From an uncultured Bacteroidota bacterium (GTDB lineage: Bacteria; Bacteroidota; Bacteroidia; Chitinophagales; Chitinophagaceae): 47,105 nt of DNA. The stretch's first letter is position 1. Every line of letters begins with the position of its first letter. The notes below the pieces were generated by a model, which was not told the DNA's origin, ran no database searches, and saw nothing but the letters and a program-made list of their open reading frames with translations. Made by a program: the position numbers and the translations under genes. The DNA lies in the NCBI GenBank assembly GCA_903926855.1, contig CAIYKV010000084.1, positions 1 to 47,105 of the forward strand. Reading direction: 5' to 3'. This document shows positions 16,949 to 25,143 of the stretch, piece by piece.

Positions 16949-17341
16949 ATGAAAAAGAAAATATATTATTCTGCGTTATCAGTAGTTTTAATAACAACTA
17001 TTTATTTAATAGTTTTAAAAAAAACAGATAACCCAGATAATGAAAAGAGCCATTACTTCACAACATCGATATTTTATGTCTTCGGAGTTTGGATAGCAAT
17101 TTTGTTTGGCTTATTTATGCTTTTTTTAAGACTATTTGTTAATAAGAAAATTGTAAATTCATTTTTATACAATTTTATCTCTTTTCTAAATTTAATTACT
17201 GGTTTAACCGGCATTTTTCTCTTTTTGCTTGGAACAATAACAGAAAAAATAATAATTGTATATATTTTGTCGGCGTTCTTTATGGGAATTTTGATGAGCT
17301 ATATTCTTTGGTCTTCAAGTATAAAAAAGCCAATTTGCTAA
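16949..17341 (+). CDS. Small four-helix membrane protein, unknown function
   Basis: 130 aa with four predicted membrane helices: ALSVVLITTIYLIVL, SIFYVFGVWIAILFGLFMLFL, NFISFLNLITGLTGIFLFLL and IIIVYILSAFFMGILMSYIL. Loops are short and Lys/Asn-rich, and codons are strongly A/T-ending. It is divergent from the gene at 16824 and 115 bp before another small membrane protein on the same strand. No family is recognised; such proteins are typical accessory genes in this phylum. Confidence 0.5.
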   Translation: MKKKIYYSALSVVLITTIYLIVLKKTDNPDNEKSHYFTTSIFYVFGVWIAILFGLFMLFLRLFVNKKIVNSFLYNFISFLNLITGLTGIFLFLLGTITEKIIIVYILSAFFMGILMSYILWSSSIKKPIC

Positions 17342-17456
17342 AATAATGTCTTTTATAAACCAGCTATTTTCTAAAGTATTTCTCAGAAATATTTAAATTT
17401 GATTACAAGGTTCAGTAAGGCAAAAAAGATGTTTGCCAAGTTAAAGTAAATAGGCA

Positions 17457-17855
17457 ATGAAGATTAATATAACTAAATTGAAGGCGCTTTCTGTGATTTT
17501 ACCTTTGTGTATGATAATGCCGTCAGAAAGTTTAAATATGCCACTTTGTTTTATAGCAGTTGATGTGTATTATTTAAAAACTTTTACTCAGTTCTTGGTG
17601 GCCGCACTCATTTTCCTCTCTTTTTTCTTATATCCTATATTGTCTTCTGCTTATAAATTTAAATCTGTAACAGACAACGTAATATTATCTATTATTCAAT
17701 TGGGCTTTTTAAGTATGCTTTATTTGGATAAAGAAACCTACTATTTGTATGGGAATTGGGTGAATTATGTAACTTTAATCCCAGCTGTAGCAACATCGAT
17801 TTTGTTATTATATAGATGTATAAGAAACATTTATGTGAGAATATATTTAAGGTAA
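17457..17855 (+). CDS. Small membrane protein, unknown function
   Basis: 132 aa with about four hydrophobic segments (ALSVILPLCMIMP, FTQFLVAALIFLSFFLYPIL, ILSIIQLGFLSMLYL and YVTLIPAVATSILLLY), ending in a basic tail. It has the same AT-rich character as the two preceding genes. It ends 46 bp before the first REP copy. I do not recognise it; it may be a paralogue in topology of the gene at 16949, but the sequences do not obviously align. Confidence 0.5.
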   Translation: MKINITKLKALSVILPLCMIMPSESLNMPLCFIAVDVYYLKTFTQFLVAALIFLSFFLYPILSSAYKFKSVTDNVILSIIQLGFLSMLYLDKETYYLYGNWVNYVTLIPAVATSILLLYRCIRNIYVRIYLR

Positions 17856-17901
17856 TTATGTATAGTATGATTTTTTCTCCGCAGAGTCTTCCAAATTCAC
17901 T

Positions 17902-17954
17902 ACTAAAAGCAAGTTCTCCGCAGGCGTCTCTCGAAGAGGACCCTGCGGTTTAGT
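17902..17954 (-). repeat. REP hairpin, copy 1 (inverted)
   Basis: The core hairpin 17918-17948 is the exact reverse complement of the core of copy 2. Stem CCGCAGG/CCTGCGG encloses a second stem (GTC/GAC and CTC/GAG) with single-base bulges. Flanks ACTAAA (17902) and TTTAGT (17949-17954) form a possible outer stem. It lies 34 bp beyond the stop of the RAYT gene. Confidence 0.85.
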
Positions 17955-17988
17955 AGCACTACTCAATTAATGAAAACAAAAACAACGA

Positions 17989-18564
17989 TTATAAAGATAA
18001 ATCTATATCCTGTATTTCCATATAGGTAATAACGGGATATACTCCCTGCTCACCTGTATAATAATACCTGGCGGAACTATGTATATACTCTTCAGGTATT
18101 TTTGCTAACCCTGCTTTACATGGGTTAAGGTGTATATAGTTGGCTTTTTGTTCCATAAAGCGGATGCTATAACAATCTTTCCTATCAAAAGATGGCTCGA
18201 ATACCTGGTGCAATTTGTTTTCAAGTCGGTCAGTTGCATTTACCCAGGATGCCATCTCTTTCAATAGGTTTTGATGACCCTTTGCTGACAGTTTCTTAAC
18301 CAGATCGTATGCCATAAATCGTTTTCCGTTACCTACGATCGTATGAATCTTTTTTGGGGATGTTCTAAAGGCGATCATTACATGAATATGACTGGGCATA
18401 ATTACATAAGCGACTATATGATGATTCTGTTGTTTTAGGTGGTTAAACCAATTGTATACTGCATCATATCCATCCGTAAGTTCAAATAATGGCAGCCAGC
18501 GTGTGCAGGTAAAGCTGATGAAAAACACACCATTGGGTTCGATTATTTTGTTTCTTACACTCAT
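17989..18564 (-). CDS. REP-associated tyrosine transposase (RAYT, Y1/IS200-like)
   Basis: A 191-aa single-domain HUH nuclease of the TnpA_REP family. The metal-binding HUH motif is MPSHIHVMI (His59, His61), and the catalytic Tyr is most likely Tyr143 in QKANYIHLNPCKAGL, the family's C-terminal signature. RAYTs cut single-stranded REP hairpins at a nearby tetranucleotide and are usually single-copy, domesticated genes flanked by the REPs they act on. That is what is seen here: an inverted REP lies 34 bp after the stop and a direct copy about 110 bp before the start. The frame is intact, so the enzyme is probably functional. Ordinary IS200/IS605 transposases are shorter and carry subterminal hairpins at their own ends. 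Confidence 0.88.
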   Translation of the reverse strand: MSVRNKIIEPNGVFFISFTCTRWLPLFELTDGYDAVYNWFNHLKQQNHHIVAYVIMPSHIHVMIAFRTSPKKIHTIVGNGKRFMAYDLVKKLSAKGHQNLLKEMASWVNATDRLENKLHQVFEPSFDRKDCYSIRFMEQKANYIHLNPCKAGLAKIPEEYIHSSARYYYTGEQGVYPVITYMEIQDIDLSL

Positions 18565-18674
18565 ATTTGAAAGAGTGTAAATTAATATCTTATTGTAACC
18601 TATTTATTGCGGTTTATACCTGATAGAATCATTGCATTTTTCGCAGAGATCGGTTTAGCATACATGTATTTACG

Positions 18675-18730
18675 TTCTAAACCGCAGGGTCCTCTTCGAG
18701 AGACGCCTGCGGAGAACCTGTTTTTTTAGT
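18675..18730 (+). repeat. REP hairpin, copy 2
   Basis: The core 18682-18712 folds as CCGCAGG, GTC, CTC, loop TTC, GAG, bulged A, GAC, bulged G, CCTGCGG: 13 paired bases. It is flanked by TTCTAAA on the left and GAGAACCTGTTTTTTTAGT on the right. It lies about 110 bp upstream of the RAYT start, inverted relative to copy 1. Confidence 0.85.
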
Positions 18731-18808
18731 GATTTAAAAAAGAACACTGAACAAAGAAGTAAATTCTGTATTTATCTGCATGAGTACCGTAACATAGGTG
18801 TATTACCA

Positions 18809-18871
18809 TTCTAAACCCCAGGGTCTCCCGCTTCAGCGGGAAGACGCCTGCGGAGAACCTGTTTTTTTAGT
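18809..18871 (+). repeat. REP hairpin, copy 3, in the MBL gene leader
   Basis: Same orientation and same flanks as copy 2 (TTCTAAA ... GAGAACCTGTTTTTTTAGT). The inner stem is rebuilt as GTCTCCCGC, loop TTCA-like, GCGGGAAGAC, with both arms changed together so that pairing is kept. The outer stem has one C-C mismatch (CCCCAGG against CCTGCGG). It ends 12 bp before the ATG at 18883. Confidence 0.85.
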
Positions 18872-18882
18872 ATTTTTAAACC

Positions 18883-19854
18883 ATGAAATCTATTTCCTTC
18901 TTTTTTGCATTGACCATTCTTTTCAGTAAATCCTTTTCTCAAACAAATAATACTGCTGTTACAGATTGGTGCAACCACCCCCCAAGAGAAGCATTCAGCA
19001 AATTGAAAGAAATTAAGGGCGTTAGCCATTGGTTTAAAGTGTATAGCGTGGGAGAAAATCTAATAGCCATTACTGAGCCATATAATTTCGAGGAGGTTAT
19101 CTCTTATTTGATCATTGGAAAAAACAAAGCTTTACTTTTTGATACCGGTATGGGACTTGATTCGATTTCTTCTGTCATTAAACAATTAACGAAACTTCCG
19201 GTGACAGTGCTGAATTCTCATACACACCCGGATCATATTGGGGGTAATTATGAGTTTAGGAATATCCTGGCTATGAAAACCAACTACACCCTTTTACATG
19301 CCAAAGAAGGGTGGAGCCATGATGCCATAAAATGGGAAGTGACAAAGGATGCGTTTTGTATGCAAAAACTTCCCGGAATGGATACAGCACGGTATGCTAT
19401 CAAGCCCTTCCATATTAGCAGGTTTGTAAAAGATGGTGATGAAATTGATTTGGGAGGAAGAAAAGTGCAGATCATTTCAGTACCCGGACATACACCGGAT
19501 GCAATTGCCCTGCTGGATAAAACGAATGGCTATCTGTTTACAGGCGATACTTTTTATGAAGGTCCGATCTATTTATTTGCGGAAGAAACAGATATAGAAG
19601 CTTACGAGAAGAGCATTGCTAAATTGGCGGCGATGGCCCCTAGAGTAAAAACTGTTTTCCCGGCCCATAACAATCCAGTTTGTGAACCGGCAAGATTAAC
19701 AGAATTAAAAAGCAATTTTGATAAGTTGAAACAAGGATCCGTAAAAGGGGAAGACAAGGGGCAGAACACCTTTTTATTTAAATTTCAATATTTTGATTAT
19801 CTGATTCAAAAAGATCAATTGGAAAAACTTCAGAAGAAAGGCATTGCCAACTAA
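18883..19854 (+). CDS. Secreted metallo-beta-lactamase-fold hydrolase
   Basis: 323 aa with a signal peptide cleaved after about residue 19 (FFFALTILFSKSFSQ). The zinc site is complete: HTHPDH (His113, His115, Asp117, His118), His203 in VPGHTPD, Asp222 in TGDTFYEGP and His262 in FPAHNNP. This motif set is general for MBL-fold hydrolases (lactonases, glyoxalase II-like enzymes, subclass B-like enzymes), so beta-lactam hydrolysis should not be assumed. Its leader contains REP copy 3 ending 12 bp before the ATG, which may affect expression. The 3' end overlaps the truncated M23 gene by 4 bp, tail to tail. The gene probably arrived with, or next to, the REP/RAYT module. Confidence 0.85.
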   Translation: MKSISFFFALTILFSKSFSQTNNTAVTDWCNHPPREAFSKLKEIKGVSHWFKVYSVGENLIAITEPYNFEEVISYLIIGKNKALLFDTGMGLDSISSVIKQLTKLPVTVLNSHTHPDHIGGNYEFRNILAMKTNYTLLHAKEGWSHDAIKWEVTKDAFCMQKLPGMDTARYAIKPFHISRFVKDGDEIDLGGRKVQIISVPGHTPDAIALLDKTNGYLFTGDTFYEGPIYLFAEETDIEAYEKSIAKLAAMAPRVKTVFPAHNNPVCEPARLTELKSNFDKLKQGSVKGEDKGQNTFLFKFQYFDYLIQKDQLEKLQKKGIAN

Positions 19855-20501
19855 AATCCTATTTTAGGTTCATCATCAACTACCAAAACAACTTCTCCAG
19901 CACATGGTGCAATTAAGTCTTTACCAAAAGCATAATAGTCCTCATTTGTTTTTCCATCCGTTTTATAGGAAATCCCCTTTTCGTTGGTTATTAGTATATC
20001 AAATGCATTTTTTTGCGCTTCACTTACTACATGATAGTTTAATTCTTTTGTATCACCACCCCAAAGGACTGTCCACTCATTATTACATGGCAATATCAGT
20101 TTTGTGCTATTACGATCTAATTTAGGCAGGTTACTTTCTTTGATAGGTTTTACAAAAAGCCCATTTATTTTTGCGTTTTTATCAACCGAAATATTGACTG
20201 CAAATAAAGCCCGATCAAAATTTGTTTTATAACTGGCATAGGTTTGTTCATATTTAACGAATTGCCTTTTTGTAATATTCCCTGCTTGTTTTTTTAGTCC
20301 TGTTAAAAACTCTTTTGTTTTATCAAGCGGCAAGGCGTTTTGCATTTCTGTAGAAAAGCTTGAGAATATTGCATCAAAATTATCTGCGTTGTAATTCGCT
20401 TCAAAACTTTCTGCAACCGATTTGTTTATTGCTTTCTCTGTTTGACTGAAAGAAGCAGTTATCATTAATGATAAAATTATTGATGCTAAAAATTTTTTCA
20501 T
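19851..20501 (-). pseudogene. Truncated DUF3887-M23 peptidase gene
   Basis: 216 aa from the ATG at 20501, where a good signal peptide starts (MKKFLASIILSLMITASFSQ); the frame opens earlier at 20561. A DUF3887-like domain (about 22-110) is followed by the beginning of an M23 (LytM-type) metallopeptidase: PCNNEWTVLWGGDTKELNYHVVSEAQ, then the NAFD zinc-ligand region and LIAPCAGEVVLVVDD. Reading then stops after EPKIGF, inside the end of the MBL gene. The second half of the M23 domain, with the HxH zinc motif, is missing. The product cannot be an active M23 peptidase, though a DUF3887-only secreted protein could still be made. Confidence 0.7.
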
Positions 20502-20684
20502 ACGGATGATTTTTTTTAGTCCCACAGATTCTCCCGATTGAGGGCTCGAGGAATAGAACAATTTATTTATGTATTATGCAAAAACAGTAAAAGAGTTTTC
20601 GTTTTAAAATCACTTTTTCTCTCAATAATTTGTTTACCATCAAACGTTCCTTTCAAACCGCAAGTGCCCTATGCGTGAATTTCC

Positions 20685-22640
20685 TTATTCAATTAAGCGC
20701 TTTAAAAATACATTTTTGGCCGGCGACAAAATCAAGGGATATTTTTCTACCCAAACATTGTTTTCCTCCAATCCAAAATTTTCTTCTTCTCTCACAGCAA
20801 TCTTTTTTAGTTTGTAGTAAAAGATCAGTAACAGACCCTTCCATTTAGGCAGACTGTTTTCATAGGAAAGAAAGGAATCGCCGATCAAAAATTTATAATC
20901 GCCTGTTTTAGTGAGACAATATTTCATGTCTGCCGAATTATCGAGCACCAACTCTTTGGTATCGATTAATTCATAGAGTACATACCTGAAAAATAAATCT
21001 AATTTGGGCTCGATTCTAAAGCCAAGGTTAAACGTGAGGTGATACACATCATTGGGGGAAAGAATAGTTACTTTATACTCCTGGGTAAAAGGTTCATCCG
21101 TAACATTGATATGTACAAACCAATACACTTCCGCTTTTTTAATTGGTGCAGTAAGAATAGAACTGATTGATTTTTGCTCGATATACTTTTCATTATTGGA
21201 GCTGCTGAGGAAAACCAGATGGGTAGCATATTTGTTAATCTCTGTATCATTACTTAACTGTTGCAATATGGGAACCTGTTGCAACAAGGGCGTATACGTC
21301 ATTAGTCTGCTTTGCTCCAGCTTACCTTTGTACCAGATATACATCATAACGGAAAGCACCGTGCCAATCAATAAAGTAATCCACCCTCCGTGCATTAATT
21401 TTTTGAGGTTCGCAATCAGAAACATCCCTTCTATTGAAAAAAATACAAGTCCAAATAATATAACCCATACCAACGCCACCCTTTTGGTAAGCAGGTAAAT
21501 AACCACCAGGAAACTGGTAACCAGCATAGTGAGTGTAACACTCAGTCCAAATGCTGCCTCCATATTCGTCGATTTTTTAAAATACAAAACCATTGCCACA
21601 CAGGCAATCATTAAAAACCAATTGACAAATGGAATATAAATCTGCCCTTTTACCTGGGAAGGGAAAAACACCTTATGTCTTGGCCAGATATTCAACCGGA
21701 TCCCTTCATTTACCAGCGTAAAGCAGCCACTGATTAAAGCCTGGCTTGCAATAATGGTTGCCAAAGTAGCAATGGCAACAGAAAAGAGATAGATGCTAGC
21801 CGGAATGGTACTGTAAAAAGGACTGATATTGCTCATAGGCTGACCTTCATGGGCAACCATCCAGGCGGTTTGTCCGGCGTAACTCAGCACTAAACAAATT
21901 TTAATATACATCCAACTCCAGCGAATATTATTGCGACCTACATGTCCCATATCGCTGTACAATGCTTCTGCTCCAGTGCTGCATAAAAAGATGCCACCCA
22001 ATAGCCAGAAGCCACCCGGATAATCTTTGATTAAATAAAATGCATACGAAGGATTTAGCGCTTTTAAAATGGCCCAATGCCCATCAATGCCCAATATGCC
22101 AATAAAGCCAATGAAGGAAAACCAGACCAGCATTACCGGGCCAAATACTTTACCTATTTTGCCGGCACCAATTTGTTGAAAAAGAAAGAGTAAAACCAAT
22201 ATGCCAATTACCCAGGGAACGGTGTTTAGTTGGGGTGAAAACATTTCTAATCCCTCAATGGCCGATGCCACGGATATGGGCGGTGTGATAACGCCATCTG
22301 CCATTAAAAAGGCTGCACCAATGATGGCTGGGAGTACAAGCCATTTACCAAAATACCTGCGCACCAGTGCAAATAAGGAAAATATGCCACCTTCTCCATT
22401 ATTATCTGCCTTTAGTACAATAAAAATATATTTTACGGAAGTCAATAATACCAAGGTCCAGAACACGGCACTTAATACACCCAATGCTTTGGTGGCATTA
22501 ATGATTTCACCTTCATGAAAAATAGACGTATAAGTATATAAGGGTGAAGTGCCAATATCTCCAAACACAATGCCCATCGCAATGAGCAGCCCTGCTGCTG
22601 ATATGCGCTGGTGAAAGAGGGTATGATTTTGTTGGCTCAT
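20685..22640 (-). CDS. kup: KUP-family potassium uptake protein
   Basis: A 651-aa K+/H+ symporter with about twelve membrane helices and a cytosolic C-terminal domain. The family hallmarks are GIVFGDIGTSPLYTY near residue 25, LKADNNGEGGIFSLFAL, MADGVITPPISVASAIEGL and the ALYSDMGHVGRNNIRWSW loop. Its length is typical. It transports potassium into the cell and is usually constitutive. It is transcribed alone on the minus strand. The upstream space to 22908 (268 bp, shared with the divergent M28 gene) is AT-rich, and I see no riboswitch in it. Confidence 0.95.
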   Translation of the reverse strand: MSQQNHTLFHQRISAAGLLIAMGIVFGDIGTSPLYTYTSIFHEGEIINATKALGVLSAVFWTLVLLTSVKYIFIVLKADNNGEGGIFSLFALVRRYFGKWLVLPAIIGAAFLMADGVITPPISVASAIEGLEMFSPQLNTVPWVIGILVLLFLFQQIGAGKIGKVFGPVMLVWFSFIGFIGILGIDGHWAILKALNPSYAFYLIKDYPGGFWLLGGIFLCSTGAEALYSDMGHVGRNNIRWSWMYIKICLVLSYAGQTAWMVAHEGQPMSNISPFYSTIPASIYLFSVAIATLATIIASQALISGCFTLVNEGIRLNIWPRHKVFFPSQVKGQIYIPFVNWFLMIACVAMVLYFKKSTNMEAAFGLSVTLTMLVTSFLVVIYLLTKRVALVWVILFGLVFFSIEGMFLIANLKKLMHGGWITLLIGTVLSVMMYIWYKGKLEQSRLMTYTPLLQQVPILQQLSNDTEINKYATHLVFLSSSNNEKYIEQKSISSILTAPIKKAEVYWFVHINVTDEPFTQEYKVTILSPNDVYHLTFNLGFRIEPKLDLFFRYVLYELIDTKELVLDNSADMKYCLTKTGDYKFLIGDSFLSYENSLPKWKGLLLIFYYKLKKIAVREEENFGLEENNVWVEKYPLILSPAKNVFLKRLIE

Positions 22641-22908
22641 TTTAATAGATCAAGAAATCTGCCGAATCAGGCAACCTTTTTTGTGACAGCTTAATTGATA
22701 TCTCTTTTAGATAAATGATACAGTACGTATTCCAGATATTGTTTTACTGTAACCTACTGCATTTAAAAATACAAACCTTACCCCTAATTCAAAAATTTAG
22801 AAATAGATAGGTTTATGAAATTGATCGATAACGCATTAATTAGTAAGATGGATTTACTTTTCCTTGTACAAAAACCTCGAATTGCGACCTCACTATTTTC
22901 AATAATAC

Positions 22909-22940
22909 TTGTACAATTGCCGGGTTGGGCCTTACTTTTG
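22909..22940 (+). promoter_or_regulatory. Promoter TTG-N21-TACTTTTG for the M28 peptidase
   Basis: TTG at 22909-22911 and TACTTTTG at 22933-22940. It lies inside the longest open frame (ATG at 22909), so the real start must be the ATG at 22960, about 13 nt after the predicted transcript start. Confidence 0.6.
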
Positions 22941-22959
22941 TCCTAACAAACTTTCCTGT

Positions 22960-24603
22960 ATGAAAAAATACCTGCTGGTATTATTGCTTGTTCCAACCCT
23001 TGTTTTTTCCCAAAGCAAAAAGAAAAAAAAGCTGGCGGAAGAAAAAGCCAATACGGAACTGGTTGCCCGGCTAACCGCCCATGTGCAATACCTGGCAGAT
23101 GATAAACTGGAAGGAAGAAGAACAGGCACCCGCGGTGAGCTATTGGCTATGCAGTATATAGTTGACCAGTATACACAAATGGGATTGGAACCCAAAGGAA
23201 CCGATGGGTATGTGCAGGAATTTGAGATCAATGAAGGGCGGCAGATAGATGAAACCACCCTATTAAAAGTGGATGGCAAGCCACTTGCATTAAATACTGA
23301 ATATTTACCCCTTGCTTTCAGTGCCCCCAAATCAGTAAAAGGAGCACCTGCTGTATCCTTAAGCGAAACCCAGCAACCCTGGTTCAGGGACCTGAAAGAC
23401 ATGCTGGAAGAAAACAAGGATAATCCGCATTTTGATGTGGAAGATGCCATTAAAAAAATTGTCAAATCCATTTCTACCAAGGGGGCCACTGCATTATTTG
23501 TGTACAATACTTCGGGTATCACAGATAATATACAGTTCAATAAAAATGACAAATCGGATGCTGTGAGCATGCCTGTCATTTATCTTACCAAGGAAGGCTA
23601 TCGAAAATATTTTTCAGATAATTCAGCCACGCTTGAAATAGAAGCGAATATTCATTTTTCTGATAAAACCCGTAAATGCAGGAATGTTGCGGGGTTCATT
23701 AATAATCACGCAGCCAATACAGTGATACTGGGTGCGCACTATGATCATTTAGGATATGGAGAAGATAAAACCGCATTAGATACCGGACACGTCATCCATA
23801 ATGGCGCTGATGATAATGCCAGTGGAACCGCCGCATTGATTGAACTGGCCCGGATGCTGAAAAAATCAGCCCCGGGTAATAATAATTACCTGATACTGAA
23901 TTTTTCAGGGGAAGAACTGGGATTGTTTGGCAGTAAATACTGGCTCGAACATCCCACTGTTAATATCACACCTAACTATATGATCAATATGGATATGGTG
24001 GGGCGTTATGATACATCTCATAAATTAACCATCGGTGGTTTTGGTACTTCTCCGGTGTGGAATGATGTATTGACGGCTACAAAAACAGATCTGGTACTCA
24101 AATTAGACAGCACCGGCAGTGGCCCCAGCGATCATGCCAGTTTTTACCGCAAGGATATGCCTGTTCTCTTCCTGTTTACTGGTAGCCACAGCGATTACCA
24201 TAAAGCCACAGACGATTGGCAAAAAATCAATTTTGTAGGCGAAAAGGATATCCTGAACTGGCTTTACCGCCTGATTGAAACAACAGATACCAAAGGCAAA
24301 TTGGTTTTTGCCAAAACCACCGAACCGCAAATGGGTAGAAGCGCCGGATATACGGTTAGCCTGGGTGTAATACCCGATTATGGTTTTACCGGCACCGGTA
24401 TGCGGATAGATGGGGTTAGTCCGGGTAAACTCGCCGAAAGAACCGGACTGCAGACTGGCGATGTTTTACTGCAATTGGGCGAATATAAATTTGTGGATGT
24501 GATGAGCTATATGCAATCGCTTAGTAAGTTTAAGAAAGGAGATAAAACCCAGTTAAAAATCAAACGCGGGTCAGAAGAAAAAGTATTTGAAATTCAGTTT
24601 TAG
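22960..24603 (+). CDS. M28-family zinc aminopeptidase with C-terminal PDZ domain
   Basis: A 547-aa exported peptidase. Signal peptide MKKYLLVLLLVPTLVFSQ; protease-associated-like insertion (about 100-230); M28 catalytic core with the five metal ligands in order in GAHYDHLG, NGADDNASG, FSGEELGL (with the catalytic Glu), NMDMVGRYD and GSHSDYHKATDDW. A PDZ domain (about 455-545) holds MRIDGVSPGKLAERTGLQTGD. Such enzymes remove N-terminal residues from peptides in the periplasm or outside the cell. I chose 22960 because the signal peptide and the promoter position both exclude 22909. The next gene starts 57 bp later on the same strand. Confidence 0.92.
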   Translation: MKKYLLVLLLVPTLVFSQSKKKKKLAEEKANTELVARLTAHVQYLADDKLEGRRTGTRGELLAMQYIVDQYTQMGLEPKGTDGYVQEFEINEGRQIDETTLLKVDGKPLALNTEYLPLAFSAPKSVKGAPAVSLSETQQPWFRDLKDMLEENKDNPHFDVEDAIKKIVKSISTKGATALFVYNTSGITDNIQFNKNDKSDAVSMPVIYLTKEGYRKYFSDNSATLEIEANIHFSDKTRKCRNVAGFINNHAANTVILGAHYDHLGYGEDKTALDTGHVIHNGADDNASGTAALIELARMLKKSAPGNNNYLILNFSGEELGLFGSKYWLEHPTVNITPNYMINMDMVGRYDTSHKLTIGGFGTSPVWNDVLTATKTDLVLKLDSTGSGPSDHASFYRKDMPVLFLFTGSHSDYHKATDDWQKINFVGEKDILNWLYRLIETTDTKGKLVFAKTTEPQMGRSAGYTVSLGVIPDYGFTGTGMRIDGVSPGKLAERTGLQTGDVLLQLGEYKFVDVMSYMQSLSKFKKGDKTQLKIKRGSEEKVFEIQF

Positions 24604-24660
24604 CGCATGCTTTTGGGAATAGGGTAAGTCTTTGAAAATAAGAATAAGAAAAAACTCCTC

Positions 24661-25098
24661 ATGAAACAACTGCGCCTGAATATAGAAGAACTGAACGACG
24701 ATTTCTTTGAAGAAACCCGTCTGTTAGGTATTACTGCGCCCTTGAAAAATTACCAGTTCTGTCTTCATTTAAATAACCAACTCGGATATCAGTTCCGGCT
24801 TAACCCGGATATAGAAATTCATCTCAGAAAAAAAGACCGTAGTTATTACTTTTCTGTTTATCAATCTCAGGAACCCAATAGTTTTCTGGTTCATTATTTA
24901 TACCATAATCAATTTGATGGAGAATACCTGTTACCCGAATTCAAACACATGGATTTTTTATGGCTGATGAAAGGCGATATGGTAGCGGATGATAAATGTA
25001 ACTGGATTAAACAGGCAGTGAAAAATATACCCGGTGTACAATTGGTAGCGGAACTCACCAATGAGCAGATCAGGAATAAAGGGAATATGGTATTTTAA
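24661..25098 (+). CDS. IPExxxVDY-family protein
   Basis: 145 aa, cytosolic, a Bacteroidota-specific family of unknown function named after a conserved motif. Here the motif appears as LPEFKHMDF near residue 97, inside LLPEFKHMDFLWLMKGD. The start LRLNIEELNDDFFEETRLLGI is also typical, as is the C-terminal IPGVQLVAEL. The family is often found near pyruvate kinase genes, which is not the case here. It lies between the M28 peptidase and the pterin dehydratase on the same strand. Confidence 0.8.
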   Translation: MKQLRLNIEELNDDFFEETRLLGITAPLKNYQFCLHLNNQLGYQFRLNPDIEIHLRKKDRSYYFSVYQSQEPNSFLVHYLYHNQFDGEYLLPEFKHMDFLWLMKGDMVADDKCNWIKQAVKNIPGVQLVAELTNEQIRNKGNMVF

Positions 25099-25143
25099 TG
25101 CAACAGAGAACAACTGTTAACGTACAGCAAAATAACCAATACT

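Noticed and set aside
18675..18871. REP copies 2 and 3 as rho-independent terminators
   Set aside because: The T7 tract begins about 9 nt after the stem rather than immediately after it, and no plus-strand gene ends upstream.
18883..19854. Calling the MBL-fold protein a beta-lactam resistance enzyme
   Set aside because: The HxHxDH-His-Asp-His set is shared by many MBL-fold hydrolases and no subclass-specific feature is visible.
16312..19854. Whole segment as an integrative element with attachment sites
   Set aside because: No integrase, no tRNA edge and no direct repeats at the borders were found by eye.
20511..20560. Possible fourth REP copy (T8, TAGT, and a CTCCC...GAGGG element)
   Set aside because: The T tract is on the wrong side, and neither core arm CCGCAGG nor CCTGCGG is present.
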